Positions 43,557-54,530 of a stretch of 64,000 nucleotides of DNA are shown in pieces. Position numbers and translations under genes: made by a program. Within the stretch, counting starts at the first letter, position 1; every line of letters starts with the position of its first letter. This stretch comes from Salinisphaera sp. (GTDB taxonomy: Bacteria > Pseudomonadota > Gammaproteobacteria > Nevskiales > Salinisphaeraceae), in NCBI RefSeq assembly GCF_002729955.1, contig NZ_PBYA01000054.1:1-64000 (forward strand), read 5' to 3'. The notes under the pieces are model-generated. The model was not told the origin of the DNA. It was given only the letters and a program-made list of their open reading frames with translations, and did not search any database.

Positions 43557-45436
43557 CGGCCCGCTCCGGCCGATGCCTGCAGTACCGGCGGCTGACTGCG
43601 GAATGCGTCGATCACCTTGCGGGCCACCGGCCCGGCGACGCTGGAGCCGCCGCCGCCGTGTTCGACGAGTACCGCCACCGCGATTTCGGGATCGTCGATG
43701 GGGGCAAAGGCAATGAACAGCGCGTGGTCACGAAACTGGTGTTCGACGTCCTCGATATCGGGCGCGGCCTGGTTCTGGGTCAGCTTGGTCACCTGGGCGG
43801 AACCGGACTTGCCGGCGATCGTATAGTCCAGGTTCTGGCCCACGTAGTAGTGCGCGGTACCGCGGGGGTTGGTGATGACCTGTTCCATGCCGCTGATGAT
43901 CACGCCCCAGTGCGAGGCGTCTTCCAGCTGGATCGGCCGCAGGGCCGTGGGCTTGGTCTGGTGCATGGTGCCGTCGAGCGGATCGCGCCAGCCGCCGAGC
44001 ACGTGCGGTTTGTAGCCTTCGCCGCGTTCGGCGATACGGCTGGTCATCTGTGCGAGCTGCAGCGGCGTCGTCGTCATGAAGCCCTGGCCGATGATCGTAT
44101 TGAGCGTTTCGCCGGGGAACCACGGCTGATTGCGGGTGCCGTTCTTCCAGGCGCGAGACGGCATGATGCCGGAATTCTCCCGGGGCAGGTCGATCCCGGT
44201 GCGCGATCCGAGGCCGAACATGGCGCCGTAGCGATGAATATTGTCGATGCCCAGCTTGAGCCCGAGCTTGTAGAAATACACGTCCGAGGAGCGATAGATC
44301 GCCTCGGGCATGTCCACCCAGCCGTGGCCTGAGCGTTTCCAGTCGCGATAGCGATGATTGCTGCCCGGCAGGGTGATGAAGCCGGGGCACCACACCTGCT
44401 TGTCGGCGGCGATCTGGTCGGTTTCGAGCCCGGCCAGCGCCATCACCGGCTTGACCGTCGAACCCGGCGGGTACTGGCCCTGCAGCGCGCGGTTGAACAG
44501 CGGTTTGTGCGGGTCGGATATCAGCTGCTGGTAGTTCACATGGCTGATCCCGTCCACGAACAGGTCCGGGTCGTAGCTGGGCTTGGACACCAGGGCCAGC
44601 AGCCCGCCCGTTTTCGGGTTCATGGCCACCACCGCGCCGTCCTGATCGCCGAGGGCGTCGTATGCGGCCCGCTGCAGGCGCGCGTCGATGGTCAGGAACA
44701 GGCTTTCGCCGGCCACCGGGCGATTCATTTCCAGTTCGCGCAGCGCACGACCGCTGGCGTTGGTTTCGACCACCCGCGAGCCCGGCTCGCCGTGCAGGCG
44801 CGATTCGTAGCTGTACTCGACGCCCGACTTGCCGATGTGGTTCGAACCGCGATAGCGCTTTTCATCCACGCGCCGCAGGTCTTCCACGGTGATGCCGCCG
44901 ACATAACCCACGAGATGGGCCGAGACATCGCCCAGCGGATAGTGGCGGGTCAGGCCGGCGCGCACCTCCACACCGGGGAAGCTGCCGCGGTTGACTTCAA
45001 AGCGGGCTACCTCGCGCTGGCTGAGGTTCAGCCGTATGGGCACGCCGCGAAAGCGCGGTGTCTTGGCCATGCGATCGCGAAAGCGCTGTCGGTCGGCATC
45101 GCGTATTTCCACGATGCGCGACAGACGATCCAGGGTGGCGTCCACGTTCTCGACCTGCTCGGGCACGATCTCGAGACGGTAGGCGGGCAGATTGTCGGCC
45201 AGCACCACGCCGTTGCGGTCGTAGATCAGCCCGCGTACCGGCGGCATGACCTGTACCCGCATGCGGTTGTCCTGCGAACGGGTTTCGTAATAGCCGTAGC
45301 GCAGCACCTGCAGAAAACCCACGCGAAAGAGCAGCACGCCCACGAGCACCATGATCACCGCGCCCGCCACCGCGGTGCGCAGCAAAAACATGCGCCGCTC
45401 GGCCGCATGGTTTTTGATCGCGTTATCGGAGACCAT
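43553..45436 (-). CDS. mrdA: Peptidoglycan D,D-transpeptidase MrdA (PBP2)
   Basis: PBP2 cross-links peptidoglycan during elongation. The 627-residue protein has one N-terminal membrane helix (about 17-40), a pedestal/dimerisation region with PPVRGLIYDRNG (65-76), and the transpeptidase domain: STVK (S326-K329), SSD (about 394) and KSG near residue 547. I chose ATG 45436; a TTG nine codons upstream is less likely. It starts a block coupled to rodA-mltB-rlpA. The 173-bp gap to mreD could hold a promoter. Confidence 0.96.
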   Translation of the reverse strand: MVSDNAIKNHAAERRMFLLRTAVAGAVIMVLVGVLLFRVGFLQVLRYGYYETRSQDNRMRVQVMPPVRGLIYDRNGVVLADNLPAYRLEIVPEQVENVDATLDRLSRIVEIRDADRQRFRDRMAKTPRFRGVPIRLNLSQREVARFEVNRGSFPGVEVRAGLTRHYPLGDVSAHLVGYVGGITVEDLRRVDEKRYRGSNHIGKSGVEYSYESRLHGEPGSRVVETNASGRALRELEMNRPVAGESLFLTIDARLQRAAYDALGDQDGAVVAMNPKTGGLLALVSKPSYDPDLFVDGISHVNYQQLISDPHKPLFNRALQGQYPPGSTVKPVMALAGLETDQIAADKQVWCPGFITLPGSNHRYRDWKRSGHGWVDMPEAIYRSSDVYFYKLGLKLGIDNIHRYGAMFGLGSRTGIDLPRENSGIMPSRAWKNGTRNQPWFPGETLNTIIGQGFMTTTPLQLAQMTSRIAERGEGYKPHVLGGWRDPLDGTMHQTKPTALRPIQLEDASHWGVIISGMEQVITNPRGTAHYYVGQNLDYTIAGKSGSAQVTKLTQNQAAPDIEDVEHQFRDHALFIAFAPIDDPEIAVAVLVEHGGGGSSVAGPVARKVIDAFRSQPPVLQASAGAGR

Positions 45437-45609
45437 GCGGCGTTGAAAACTCCCGTGCCCCAAGGGCCTGCATTAATCTATTGAAGTATGACCTGAATCG
45501 TCGCATTGCGTGCGAACGGATGCAGCGCCGCGACGCAGCGCAGGATCGCGCCCAGCGGATTCGACCGTGGACCCCGGCAGCGATCACGAACCTTTTTGAA
45601 TTCCCTCGC

Positions 45610-46095
45610 CTATCCGACCTCTAATTCGGCGATGCGTTCCAGCAGCGATGCCCACACCGGCCAGACGAGCGTGGTCGTTGCCACCGGCAGCCAGCGCCAC
45701 CACTGATTGACTTCGGCCCCGGTCACGCCATCGATCCAGAACAGCACGAACTCATAGAGTAAGAACACCGGCAACAACAGCACGCTCTGCTGCCAGATCG
45801 GAAAACTCCACAGCAGCTCGCGCATGCGGATGACGGCATAGCCTGCCACGGCGAGCGCAAGCCCGTGTTCGCCCAGCGGCGTGCCGTAGATCACGTCGAT
45901 CAGAACGCCACAGGCCCAGGCTGCGAGCAGGCCAAACCGCCCCGGCTGCATCAAGACCCAGAACAGCACGGTCGCCGGGTACATGGCCGGGCGGATCGCC
46001 GACAGCGCGTCGGGCAGCGGCAGAATCGCCAGAAACAGCGCGCCGCCCAGCGTAGCCAGAATAAGCAGGCCGCTGACGCGGCGCTCGGTAATCAT
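45610..46095 (-). CDS. mreD: Rod shape-determining protein MreD
   Basis: A 161-residue inner-membrane protein with about five helices, part of the MreBCD elongation complex. The motifs GRFGLLAAWACGVLIDVIYGTPLGEHGL and the aromatic C-terminus (WWRWLPVATTTLVWP) fit MreD. The start overlaps the mreC stop by four bases. MreD is poorly conserved, and assignment leans on position and topology. Confidence 0.92.
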   Translation of the reverse strand: MITERRVSGLLILATLGGALFLAILPLPDALSAIRPAMYPATVLFWVLMQPGRFGLLAAWACGVLIDVIYGTPLGEHGLALAVAGYAVIRMRELLWSFPIWQQSVLLLPVFLLYEFVLFWIDGVTGAEVNQWWRWLPVATTTLVWPVWASLLERIAELEVG

Positions 46096-47027
46096 GGAGC
46101 CGGGGTGTCGCCGTTCGCATTGCCGTTCGCATCGCCATTGGCCGGGCCGGCACTCTCGGCCTGAGCCTCGGCAACCGGGTCGCTCGTGTTATCGGTCCAC
46201 ACCAGCAGCACTTCCCGGCCGCGATTGAGGTGGGCCGTGGGGCTGGCCACCACTTCCAGAAACTCGTCGCCCGGCTGGTGGACCACGCTGGTGACCTCGG
46301 CCACCGGGTAGCCGGCGGGATAGCGCCCGCCCAGGCCCGACGTCACCAGCAGATCGCCCACCTGAATATCGGAATTGTTGGCCAGAAAAGGCAGCCGCAG
46401 CTCGTTCGACTTTCCGCTGCCCTGGGCAATCGTCTGCAGGCCGGTACGGTTGATCTCGACCGGAATGCCGTGATTGGCATCGGTAATCAGGATCGCGCGC
46501 GAACCCATGGGCGTGACGTCGGTGACCTGGCCCATGATGCCGTTGGCGTCGACCAGTGCCTGGCCAACGAACACGCCGTCGGTGGAACCCTTGTTGAGCT
46601 TGATGTAGTGGCGATACGGGTCGGGGCTCACCGACAGGATGCGCGCGATCAGCACGTTCTGGTCGAGCGAACTGGCCGAGGCGAGCAGGGCACGAATACG
46701 CTCGTTTTCTGCCTGCAGGGATGCCAGGCGCTGCAGGCGTGCCTGAAGCAAAAGCACTTTCTGTTCAAGCGCTTCGTTGTCGGCAATGAGCTGGCCGCGA
46801 TCGAAATAGCGGCCCATGTAGTGGGCCATCTCGCCCGGCAGTTCGGCGATCATCTGAATGGGCTGGGTCGCGACCGCCAGCGTGCTGCGGATCGGCTTGA
46901 GCGAAGTGCTCGCGTGATCGACCATCATCAGGATAATCGATATAACCACGATCGCGACGATCCGAAGGCCCGGCGTGATGCGTCGTCCCAGCAGCGATGA
47001 TTTGTCGTCCTCGGCGAGTCCGCGCAC
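46092..47027 (-). CDS. mreC: Cell shape-determining protein MreC
   Basis: MreC activates PBP2-RodA from the periplasm. The 311-residue protein has an N-terminal membrane helix (about 20-40), a coiled coil (about 78-118, LIADNEALEQKVLLLQARLQ), and the beta-barrel MreC domain with VGQALVDANGIMGQVTDV and LLVTSGLGGRYPAGYPVAEV. The last 30 residues are acidic and low in complexity, with NGDANGNANGD. It follows mreB by 107 bp. Confidence 0.95.
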   Translation of the reverse strand: MRGLAEDDKSSLLGRRITPGLRIVAIVVISIILMMVDHASTSLKPIRSTLAVATQPIQMIAELPGEMAHYMGRYFDRGQLIADNEALEQKVLLLQARLQRLASLQAENERIRALLASASSLDQNVLIARILSVSPDPYRHYIKLNKGSTDGVFVGQALVDANGIMGQVTDVTPMGSRAILITDANHGIPVEINRTGLQTIAQGSGKSNELRLPFLANNSDIQVGDLLVTSGLGGRYPAGYPVAEVTSVVHQPGDEFLEVVASPTAHLNRGREVLLVWTDNTSDPVAEAQAESAGPANGDANGNANGDTPAP

Positions 47028-47134
47028 TCAACGCCCCTGAAACCGTGGAATAAACCGTAATTATCGCGCCAGATTAGGCCGGCGCACGGACCTTCGCAAC
47101 TTTCATGCAGTTGCGAAGGCGACAGACCGCGGTC

Positions 47135-48301
<1,167 letters not shown>

Positions 48302-48329
48302 CTAGCAACGGGCTTGCGTAACGGCAACG

Positions 48330-48358
48330 CTGACGACGGCCGCCATGGCACTTATGCT
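48330..48358 (+). promoter_or_regulatory. Probable gatCAB promoter
   Basis: CTGACG (48330-48335) and TATGCT (48353-48358) are spaced by 17 bp, giving a plausible sigma-70 promoter with a 5-prime leader of about 60 nt before the gatC GTG start. Confidence 0.45.
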
Positions 48359-48426
48359 AGTTTTAGCCGCGCGCGGCGGCGCTGCGCTGTGTTTTTACGC
48401 CCCCTGTACTGGTTGGAAGAATTACT

Positions 48427-48714
48427 GTGAGTCTGAGCGAAGAGCAGGTTCGGAATGTGGCGCGTCTGGCCCGCCTGGGCCTCGATGACGACCAGATCGC
48501 CGAATATGCCGGCGAGTTGTCGAACATCCTCGACGTCGTGGCAAGCCTGGAACAGGCCGATACCACCGATGTGGAGCCCATGGCCCATCCGCTGGATCTG
48601 GCCGCGCGGCTGCGCGCCGACGAGGCGGTGGCGGTGCAATCGCGCGAGGATTTTCAGGCCATTGCGCCCGCGGTGGCCGAAGGCGTCTATCTCGTGCCGA
48701 AGGTGATCGAATGA
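48427..48714 (+). CDS. gatC: Asp/Glu-tRNA amidotransferase subunit C
   Basis: GatC stabilises the GatA-GatB complex that converts Glu-tRNA(Gln) and/or Asp-tRNA(Asn) to the amide forms. The 95-residue protein starts at GTG 48427 with GGAAG upstream and shows the family pattern [26 protein letters not shown] and [11 protein letters not shown]. Its stop overlaps the gatA ATG by four bases. The presence of GatCAB implies that the cell lacks GlnRS or AsnRS, or uses both routes. Confidence 0.96.
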   Translation: MSLSEEQVRNVARLARLGLDDDQIAEYAGELSNILDVVASLEQADTTDVEPMAHPLDLAARLRADEAVAVQSREDFQAIAPAVAEGVYLVPKVIE

Positions 48715-50174
48715 GCGACGAGCGCAGTATCCGCCAGCTGGCGGGCGATCTGGCGGCGAAAAAGCTCAGCGCCGTCGAATTGACCGACCACTTTCTCAAG
48801 CGCATTGCCGCCCATGACGAGCGGCTCAATACGTTGATCAGCCACAGCGAGTCGACCGCGCGCGAACGCGCCGCGGCCATCGATGCCGGCACCGACGCCG
48901 GCACGCCGCTGGCCGGGGTGCCCATCGCGCACAAGGATATCTTCTGCACCCGCGGCGTACGCACCAGCTGTGGCTCGCGCATGCTCGACAACTTCGTTGC
49001 ACCTTATGATGCGACCGTGGTCGAGCGCCTGGCGGCGGCGGGTACGGTGTCGCTCGGCAAGACGAACATGGACGAATTCGCCATGGGTTCGTCCAACGAA
49101 ACGAGCTTCTACGGCGCGGTACGCAACCCCTGGCACACCGACTACGTGCCGGGCGGCTCCTCGGGCGGCTCGGCCGCGGCGGTGGCCGCCGGCCTGGTTC
49201 CCGCGGCCACGGGCAGCGATACCGGCGGCTCGATCCGCCAGCCGGCCGCCTTCTGCGGCGTGACCGGTATCAAACCGACCTACGGGCGTGTATCGCGCTA
49301 CGGCATGATCGCCTTTGCATCGAGCCTGGACCAGGGCGGCTGTTTTGCCCGCTCGGCCGAGGACTGTGCCGCGGTTCTACAGGCCATGGCCGGCTTCGAC
49401 GAGCGCGATTCCACCAGCGTCGAACGCGCGGTGCCCGACTACAGCGCGGCGCTTGACGCCCAGGGCGATGATTTCCTGAAGGGCATGAAGGTCGGCCTGC
49501 CGAAGGAATACTTCGCCGAAGGGCTGGACGACGCCAGCCGCCAGGTCATTAACGCCGCGATCGCCGAATTCGAGGCGCGCGGTGCCGAGATCGTCGAGAT
49601 CACGCTGCCGCATACCGATCTGGCGGTATCGACCTATTACGTGCTGGCACCGGCCGAGGCCTCCTCCAACCTGGCTCGGTTCGACGGCGTGCGCTATGGC
49701 TATCGCTGCGACAACCCGGTGGACCTGGAAGACCTGTATACCCGCTCGCGCGGCGAGGGCTTCGGCCGCGAAGTGCAGCGGCGCATCATGGTGGGCGCCT
49801 ATGTGCTGTCGGCCGGCTATTACGATGCCTACTATCTCAAGGCGCAGAAGACCCGCCGCCTGATCGCCCGCGACTTCAGCGATGCCTTCGACAAGGTGGA
49901 TCTGATTGCTGCGCCGGTCACCCAGGCGCCGGCCTTCAAACTGGGCGAAAAGCTCGACGACCCGGTATCGATGTATCTCAACGACGTCTACACGCTGCCG
50001 GCGAGTCTGGCCGGCCTGCCGGGCATGTCGGTGCCGGCCGGCTTTGTCGACGGTCTGCCCGTCGGCCTGCAGCTGCTCGCACCGTGGTTCGAGGAAAGCC
50101 GTCTGCTGGGGGCCGCGCATGCCTATCAGCAGTCCACCGATTGGCACAGCAAGCGTCCGGCAGGGTTCGAATAA
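48711..50174 (+). CDS. gatA: Asp/Glu-tRNA amidotransferase subunit A (amidase)
   Basis: GatA hydrolyses glutamine to supply ammonia. The 487-residue amidase carries the Ser-cisSer-Lys triad: K75 ([12 protein letters not shown]), S150 in PGGSSGGS and nucleophile S174 in [15 protein letters not shown]. The C-terminal [16 protein letters not shown] is typical. Stop and gatB start share one base (TAATG), so all three gat genes are coupled. Confidence 0.98.
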   Translation: MSDERSIRQLAGDLAAKKLSAVELTDHFLKRIAAHDERLNTLISHSESTARERAAAIDAGTDAGTPLAGVPIAHKDIFCTRGVRTSCGSRMLDNFVAPYDATVVERLAAAGTVSLGKTNMDEFAMGSSNETSFYGAVRNPWHTDYVPGGSSGGSAAAVAAGLVPAATGSDTGGSIRQPAAFCGVTGIKPTYGRVSRYGMIAFASSLDQGGCFARSAEDCAAVLQAMAGFDERDSTSVERAVPDYSAALDAQGDDFLKGMKVGLPKEYFAEGLDDASRQVINAAIAEFEARGAEIVEITLPHTDLAVSTYYVLAPAEASSNLARFDGVRYGYRCDNPVDLEDLYTRSRGEGFGREVQRRIMVGAYVLSAGYYDAYYLKAQKTRRLIARDFSDAFDKVDLIAAPVTQAPAFKLGEKLDDPVSMYLNDVYTLPASLAGLPGMSVPAGFVDGLPVGLQLLAPWFEESRLLGAAHAYQQSTDWHSKRPAGFE

Positions 50175-51625
50175 TGGCCTGGGAAACCGTCATCGGGCTG
50201 GAAGTGCATATCCAGCTCGCAACGCAGAGCAAGATCTTCTCCACGGCGCCGACCGCCTACGGGGCCGAGCCGAACACCCAGGCCAGTGCGGTGGATATCG
50301 CGCTGCCCGGGGTGCTGCCGGTGATCAACGGCCAGGTCATTCGTATGGCCACGCTGTTCGGCCTGGCCATCGATGCGGATATCGCGCCGAAATCGGTGTT
50401 CGCGCGCAAGCATTATTTCTATCCGGATCTACCCAAGGGCTATCAGATCAGCCAGTTCGAGCTGCCGATCGTGGCCGATGGTCACCTGGATATCGTGTTG
50501 CCGGATGGCACCGAAAAACGGGTGGGCATCACCCGGGCGCATCTTGAGGAAGACGCCGGCAAGTCACTGCACGAAGCGTTTGATCGCGATACCGGCATCG
50601 ATCTCAACCGGGCCGGCACGCCGCTGGTCGAATGTGTCTCCGAGCCGGATATGCGCAGCGCGGCCGAGGCGGTGGCCTATGCCCGCAAACTGCATGCGCT
50701 GGTTCAGTATCTGGGTATCTGCGACGGCAACATGCAGGAAGGCTCCTTCCGCGTGGACGCCAACGTCTCGGTACGCCCGGGCGGCTCGACGGAGTTCGGT
50801 ACCCGTACCGAAACCAAGAACGTGAACTCCTTCCGTTTTCTGGAAAAGGCGATCGAGTTCGAGGTCGAGCGCCAGATCGACGTGCTCGAATCGGGCGGCA
50901 CCATCGTGCAGGAAACCCGGCTCTACGATCCGGACGCCGACGAAACCCGCTCCATGCGCAGCAAGGAAGAAGCCCACGATTATCGCTACTTCCCGGACCC
51001 GGATCTGCTGCCCGTGGTCATCGACGAAGAGTTCGTCGCAGCCGCGCGCGCCGATCTGCCGGAGTTGCCGGACGCCAAGCGCGAGCGTTTCATGGCCGAA
51101 TACGCCCTGGGTCGCGAAGACGCCGCGGCACTGACCAATTCGCGCGCCCTGGCGAACTATTTCGAGGCCACGGTGGCCGCGGTCGGTGGCGACGCCGCCA
51201 CCCATGGCAAGCCGGCCGCGAACTGGATCATGGGTGATCTCTCCGGCGCGTTGAATCGCGAAGGGCTGACGATCGCCCAGTCGCCGGTCAGCGCCGAGCA
51301 GCTTGGCGGCCTGATTGCCCGCGTGGCGGATAACACCATCTCCGGCAAGATCGGCAAGGACGTGTTCGAAGCCCTGTTCAAGGGCGAAGGCGAGTCCGCC
51401 GACGCGATCATCGAAGCCAAGGGCCTGAAACAGATCACCGACAGCGGCGAAATCGAAGGGTTCGTGGATCAAGTCATCGCCGACAACCCGGATCAGGTCG
51501 AACAGTACCGCGAAGGCAAGACCAAGGTCATCGGCTTTCTCGTCGGCCAGGTCATGAAAGCCTCGAAAGGCAAGGCGAACCCGAAAGAAGTCAATCAGAT
51601 GATGGCGGCGAAGCTCGCCGAATAG
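50174..51625 (+). CDS. gatB: Asp/Glu-tRNA amidotransferase subunit B
   Basis: GatB binds tRNA, phosphorylates the misacylated glutamate or aspartate and transfers ammonia to it. The 483-residue protein begins [22 protein letters not shown] and includes [27 protein letters not shown] and [15 protein letters not shown] in the cradle domain, then the helical and YqeY-like C-terminal tail ending [21 protein letters not shown] hairpin follows the stop but has no T-run. Confidence 0.98.
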   Translation: MAWETVIGLEVHIQLATQSKIFSTAPTAYGAEPNTQASAVDIALPGVLPVINGQVIRMATLFGLAIDADIAPKSVFARKHYFYPDLPKGYQISQFELPIVADGHLDIVLPDGTEKRVGITRAHLEEDAGKSLHEAFDRDTGIDLNRAGTPLVECVSEPDMRSAAEAVAYARKLHALVQYLGICDGNMQEGSFRVDANVSVRPGGSTEFGTRTETKNVNSFRFLEKAIEFEVERQIDVLESGGTIVQETRLYDPDADETRSMRSKEEAHDYRYFPDPDLLPVVIDEEFVAAARADLPELPDAKRERFMAEYALGREDAAALTNSRALANYFEATVAAVGGDAATHGKPAANWIMGDLSGALNREGLTIAQSPVSAEQLGGLIARVADNTISGKIGKDVFEALFKGEGESADAIIEAKGLKQITDSGEIEGFVDQVIADNPDQVEQYREGKTKVIGFLVGQVMKASKGKANPKEVNQMMAAKLAE

Positions 51626-51765
51626 CGCGGCCGGCCGGTTTGTCGGCCGCAGATTTCGCAGGCTGGCTTTCCCGCTTGTCGGGAAGAGGGTCGTCTTGCG
51701 GGGCGCGAGGAACCACCGGCTATGTTCGTCTGTGGGTTCGCACTACGGTCGGTTTGCTTGTTTGT

Positions 51766-52358
51766 CCGCAGATCAACGCAGATCGACGCAGAAAAAATCA
51801 AAGGTTGGATCGGATTGCCAGGTACACCCGACCACTCGATGGCCTTGTCTTTCAATCTGCGTAATTCGCTTAGTCTGCGGATTGTCTTCGGGGAACACCG
51901 ACGCCGTTCTGTCCGGTGCCTGAAGGCGCGATAGCCTGTCGCGCGTGATCAACCGTCTTCATCTGTGTAGATCTGCGTCGATCTGCGGACAGTATTCCGC
52001 GGCAGCAGTTGTCGTGCGTTGCTTGCATTGCTGCGGGAAGTGTTTGTCTCGTCGGTCGCCTGGGTTGTTTGTCCGCAGAGCAACGCAGATACAAGTAATC
52101 ACATGCTTTTGGCGTGTTTGGACCGTTAGCTTGGCGCACTTGAGGGAATCCGCGTAATTCGCGAAGTCTGCGGTTTGTTTCATGAAGCGGGCGCTATTCT
52201 TCCGTATGACAGAAGGCGCGATCACTTTTCGCGCGATAAACCGTCTTTATCTATGTAGATCTGTGTAGATCTGCGGACAATATTCCGCGGCCGTAGATTT
52301 CCTGCGTTGCTCGTATTGCTGCGGAACGTGGTTGTCTCGTCGATCTGCGGACAAAAGA
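51766..52358. repeat. Diverged tandem intergenic repeat, two copies of about 295 bp
   Basis: The gatB-yjbQ gap contains two similar units in tandem, beginning at about 51766 and 52063 with TTGTTTGTCCGCAG. Shared blocks include a GCGTAATTCGC / AGTCTGCGG stretch, GAAGGCGCGAT (51922 and 52212), TGTAGATCTG with GATCTGCGGACA, TATTCCGCGG, and GTTGTCTCGTCG near the end. Identity between units is partial, with small indels. Many short ATCTGCG-type motifs recur in both orientations. No coding potential is apparent. It may be an untranslated RNA cluster or a dispersed intergenic repeat. Confidence 0.65.
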
Positions 52359-52412
52359 TGCCCCATGTGCAACGCCCTTGTAATCCCGGTGAAAGGCGCC
52401 ACGATTAAACGC

Positions 52413-52829
52413 ATGCAACGCACGCTTTCATTCCAGACGCCCGGCCGTTCGACACGGGATATCACCGAAGACGTCAACGCGGTGGTACGCGAGGCGGGCG
52501 TGGCGACCGGCGTATGCCATGTATTCATTCGGCACACGTCGGCGTCACTGATGATCTGCGAAAACGCCGATCCGGATGTGCGCGAAGACGTGGAACGCTG
52601 GATGGCCAAGGCCGTGACCGATGGCGACCCCATGTTCGTGCACGACATGGAAGGCCCCGACGACATGCCCGGCCATATTCGCAGCATTCTGACCGGCATG
52701 GATCTGACCGTGCCGATCACCGACGGCGCGCTCAACCTGGGCACCTGGCAGGGCATTTATCTCTACGAGCACCGCAGCGCGCCGCATAACCGCGAGGTGG
52801 TGGTGACGCTGCTGCCGGCGGCAGGGTAG
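52413..52829 (+). CDS. yjbQ: YjbQ family protein (UPF0047)
   Basis: A 138-residue protein of the YjbQ/UPF0047 family: MQRTLSFQTPGRSTRDITEDV at the start, then GVCHVFIRHTSASLMICENADPDV and the C-terminal GTWQGIYLYEHR. The conserved histidines (HTSAS and YEHR) suggest a metal or phosphate site; some members show thiamine phosphate synthase-like activity, but the role is not settled. I start at ATG 52413 by family; an upstream ATG at 52365 would add 16 residues. Confidence 0.9.
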   Translation: MQRTLSFQTPGRSTRDITEDVNAVVREAGVATGVCHVFIRHTSASLMICENADPDVREDVERWMAKAVTDGDPMFVHDMEGPDDMPGHIRSILTGMDLTVPITDGALNLGTWQGIYLYEHRSAPHNREVVVTLLPAAG

Positions 52830-52974
52830 AGCGCGAGCGCCAGGCGCAAGCAGCCGGCCGTGTCGGCTACGGCTCGCCGCGAGAACCACTTACCGGCCTG
52901 ACTATCTTCGACTTGTAGGTCGCTGCGCCCGCGAGCGGTTCCCCAGCTCAGGCAGTAACGCAACGGCCCCGCGT

Positions 52975-53514
52975 CTATTCGATCACGCCACAGTACATGC
53001 GTGCGCCGCCCTTGCCGTGGGCGTGGTTCGACGCCGCGTGGTGCTGGTAGCGGTCGGCGCCGGCGTGGATCATGATCGAGCGCCCGGCGAGATCGGCGAC
53101 GCGCAGGCGTGGCGCCAGAACCGGAATGGTCGCCGAACCGCCGGGCTCGACCGCGAGATTGGGCAGATCGCCGAGATGACCCTGACCGTAGGGGCCGCCA
53201 TGCCGGCCGGTATCGTATGGGTCGTAATGGCCGCCTGCAGCCGCCCCCATCGTCATGTCCCCGCGTTTCGATGCGGGGCCGCAGTCGGCATGGGTATGAA
53301 TATGGGCGCCGTGCAAGCTGGCCGCTTCGAGATCGTGAAGATCGGGCGTTACCAGCAGCCCGTGTTCAGTGTCGGAGAACGTTACGACGCCGACGAATGC
53401 GCTCGGCCCATCGTGGCTGAGGCGATGCACTTCGACTGTCTTGGCGCCGGCATCTGCGACCGCGCTCATTGTCAGTGCCAGTGATGCCGCGATGGCGAGG
53501 CGCCCGGCGTTCAC
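52975..53514 (-). CDS. sodC: Periplasmic Cu/Zn superoxide dismutase
   Basis: SodC dismutates superoxide in the periplasm. The 179-residue precursor starts at GTG 53514, whose GTGA overlaps the upstream stop. It has a signal peptide (about 2-22, IAASLALTMSAVADA). The copper ligands lie in HGAHIHTHADC, with AGGHYDPYDTGRHGGPYGQGHLGDLP supplying zinc and bridging histidines, and SIMIHAGADRYQHH the last copper ligand; the disulfide cysteines are in HADC and RMYCGVI. It is the third gene of an operon with a copper radical oxidase. Confidence 0.95.
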   Translation of the reverse strand: MNAGRLAIAASLALTMSAVADAGAKTVEVHRLSHDGPSAFVGVVTFSDTEHGLLVTPDLHDLEAASLHGAHIHTHADCGPASKRGDMTMGAAAGGHYDPYDTGRHGGPYGQGHLGDLPNLAVEPGGSATIPVLAPRLRVADLAGRSIMIHAGADRYQHHAASNHAHGKGGARMYCGVIE

Positions 53515-54530
53515 GGCGCTCGGGCGATCGGCGCCACCGGCTTCCATTCGGTGACGCCTTCGATCGCATCCTCGCGTTCGCCTATCGTCACCGGGATCGA
53601 CCAGCGCTTGATCACGTTGTCATTGTCATCGGACTCGACCTCACCGAGGTGGCCGATACGAGGATCGACCCAGCCATAGCGTGGCTGGCTCGAAACCTCG
53701 GCCCAACTCACGCCATTGCCCGCCTCGTAGCCGGGCGCGCCGGCAGGCGCGGCCTGCTGCCAGGTCGTGCTATGCCGGTTCACCGCCACGCCGCGCTCGT
53801 CGAAGCGCAGCATGGGCTCGGCGTCGGCGCCGTGCACCACCAGCGCCGCGTCGCCGGCATAGGACAGGAACAGCCCGGCACGCGCGCTGCCGTTCATGGC
53901 GCGCACCACAACGTTCGAGGCCAATGCGTTCGTCACACGGGCCTCCGGAATGCCGGTGGGTTCGGGCACGAACTGAAAACGGCCGCTGATGGCGCTGCGT
54001 GTATCGCCATATTGCACGGGGATGCGCCATTCGCCGACGTCGGCGCTCTTGCCTTCCCGGCGAACGGTGTCCGCTACGGCGACGGTGTCGGTGCGCAGAC
54101 GCAGATCGAACCAGCCCCAGTTCGCGGCCGGTTCGACCTCCTGCCAGTTCGGTGCCCGGGAGGCATCGGCAGAGAAGGTGCCCGGCGCCATGAGCGTATT
54201 GCTGCGGTGAAACGCCGCGGCGCCCAGGTCGGCTTCGACAACGCCGCCGCCGATGCGCAGAAACGCACGCCCGTTGTCATCCAATATCGTCAGCGGCCGC
54301 TCACCCGGATTGGCCACGAGCAGCTGCGGGGCGAGGGTACGACGCAGCTGTACCCGTACGCCCTCGAGCTCGGCCGGCAGCGGGTCGAGCACGGCACGCA
54401 CGGTGGCGTCGTCTTCGTTGCCGGAATGCCCGGCATGGCCGTGGGCCAGCGCGCTCGCGCCCAGAAGTATCAGGAGGGTAAAGTGCCGGCTCGTGGCAAC
54501 GAGCCGGCGTATGGATAGACGGCGCATCAT
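53511..54530 (-). CDS. Exported protein of two tandem modules, unknown function
   Basis: I do not recognise a family. The 339-residue protein has a signal peptide (about 1-29) followed by a mature N-terminus rich in histidine (HGHAGH, 30-35), a possible metal site. The rest consists of two copies of one module, about 69-190 and 219-333. Both have a beta-rich first half, then W-x-EV, a GW-x-D-x-R element (GWFDLR at 139-144, GWVDPR at 286-291), W-x-IPV (168-172 and 310-313) and an I-x-G turn. Four-base overlaps couple it to the copper oxidase gene before it and to sodC after it. A copper-handling or scaffold role for this operon is a guess. Confidence 0.8.
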   Translation of the reverse strand: MMRRLSIRRLVATSRHFTLLILLGASALAHGHAGHSGNEDDATVRAVLDPLPAELEGVRVQLRRTLAPQLLVANPGERPLTILDDNGRAFLRIGGGVVEADLGAAAFHRSNTLMAPGTFSADASRAPNWQEVEPAANWGWFDLRLRTDTVAVADTVRREGKSADVGEWRIPVQYGDTRSAISGRFQFVPEPTGIPEARVTNALASNVVVRAMNGSARAGLFLSYAGDAALVVHGADAEPMLRFDERGVAVNRHSTTWQQAAPAGAPGYEAGNGVSWAEVSSQPRYGWVDPRIGHLGEVESDDNDNVIKRWSIPVTIGEREDAIEGVTEWKPVAPIARAP

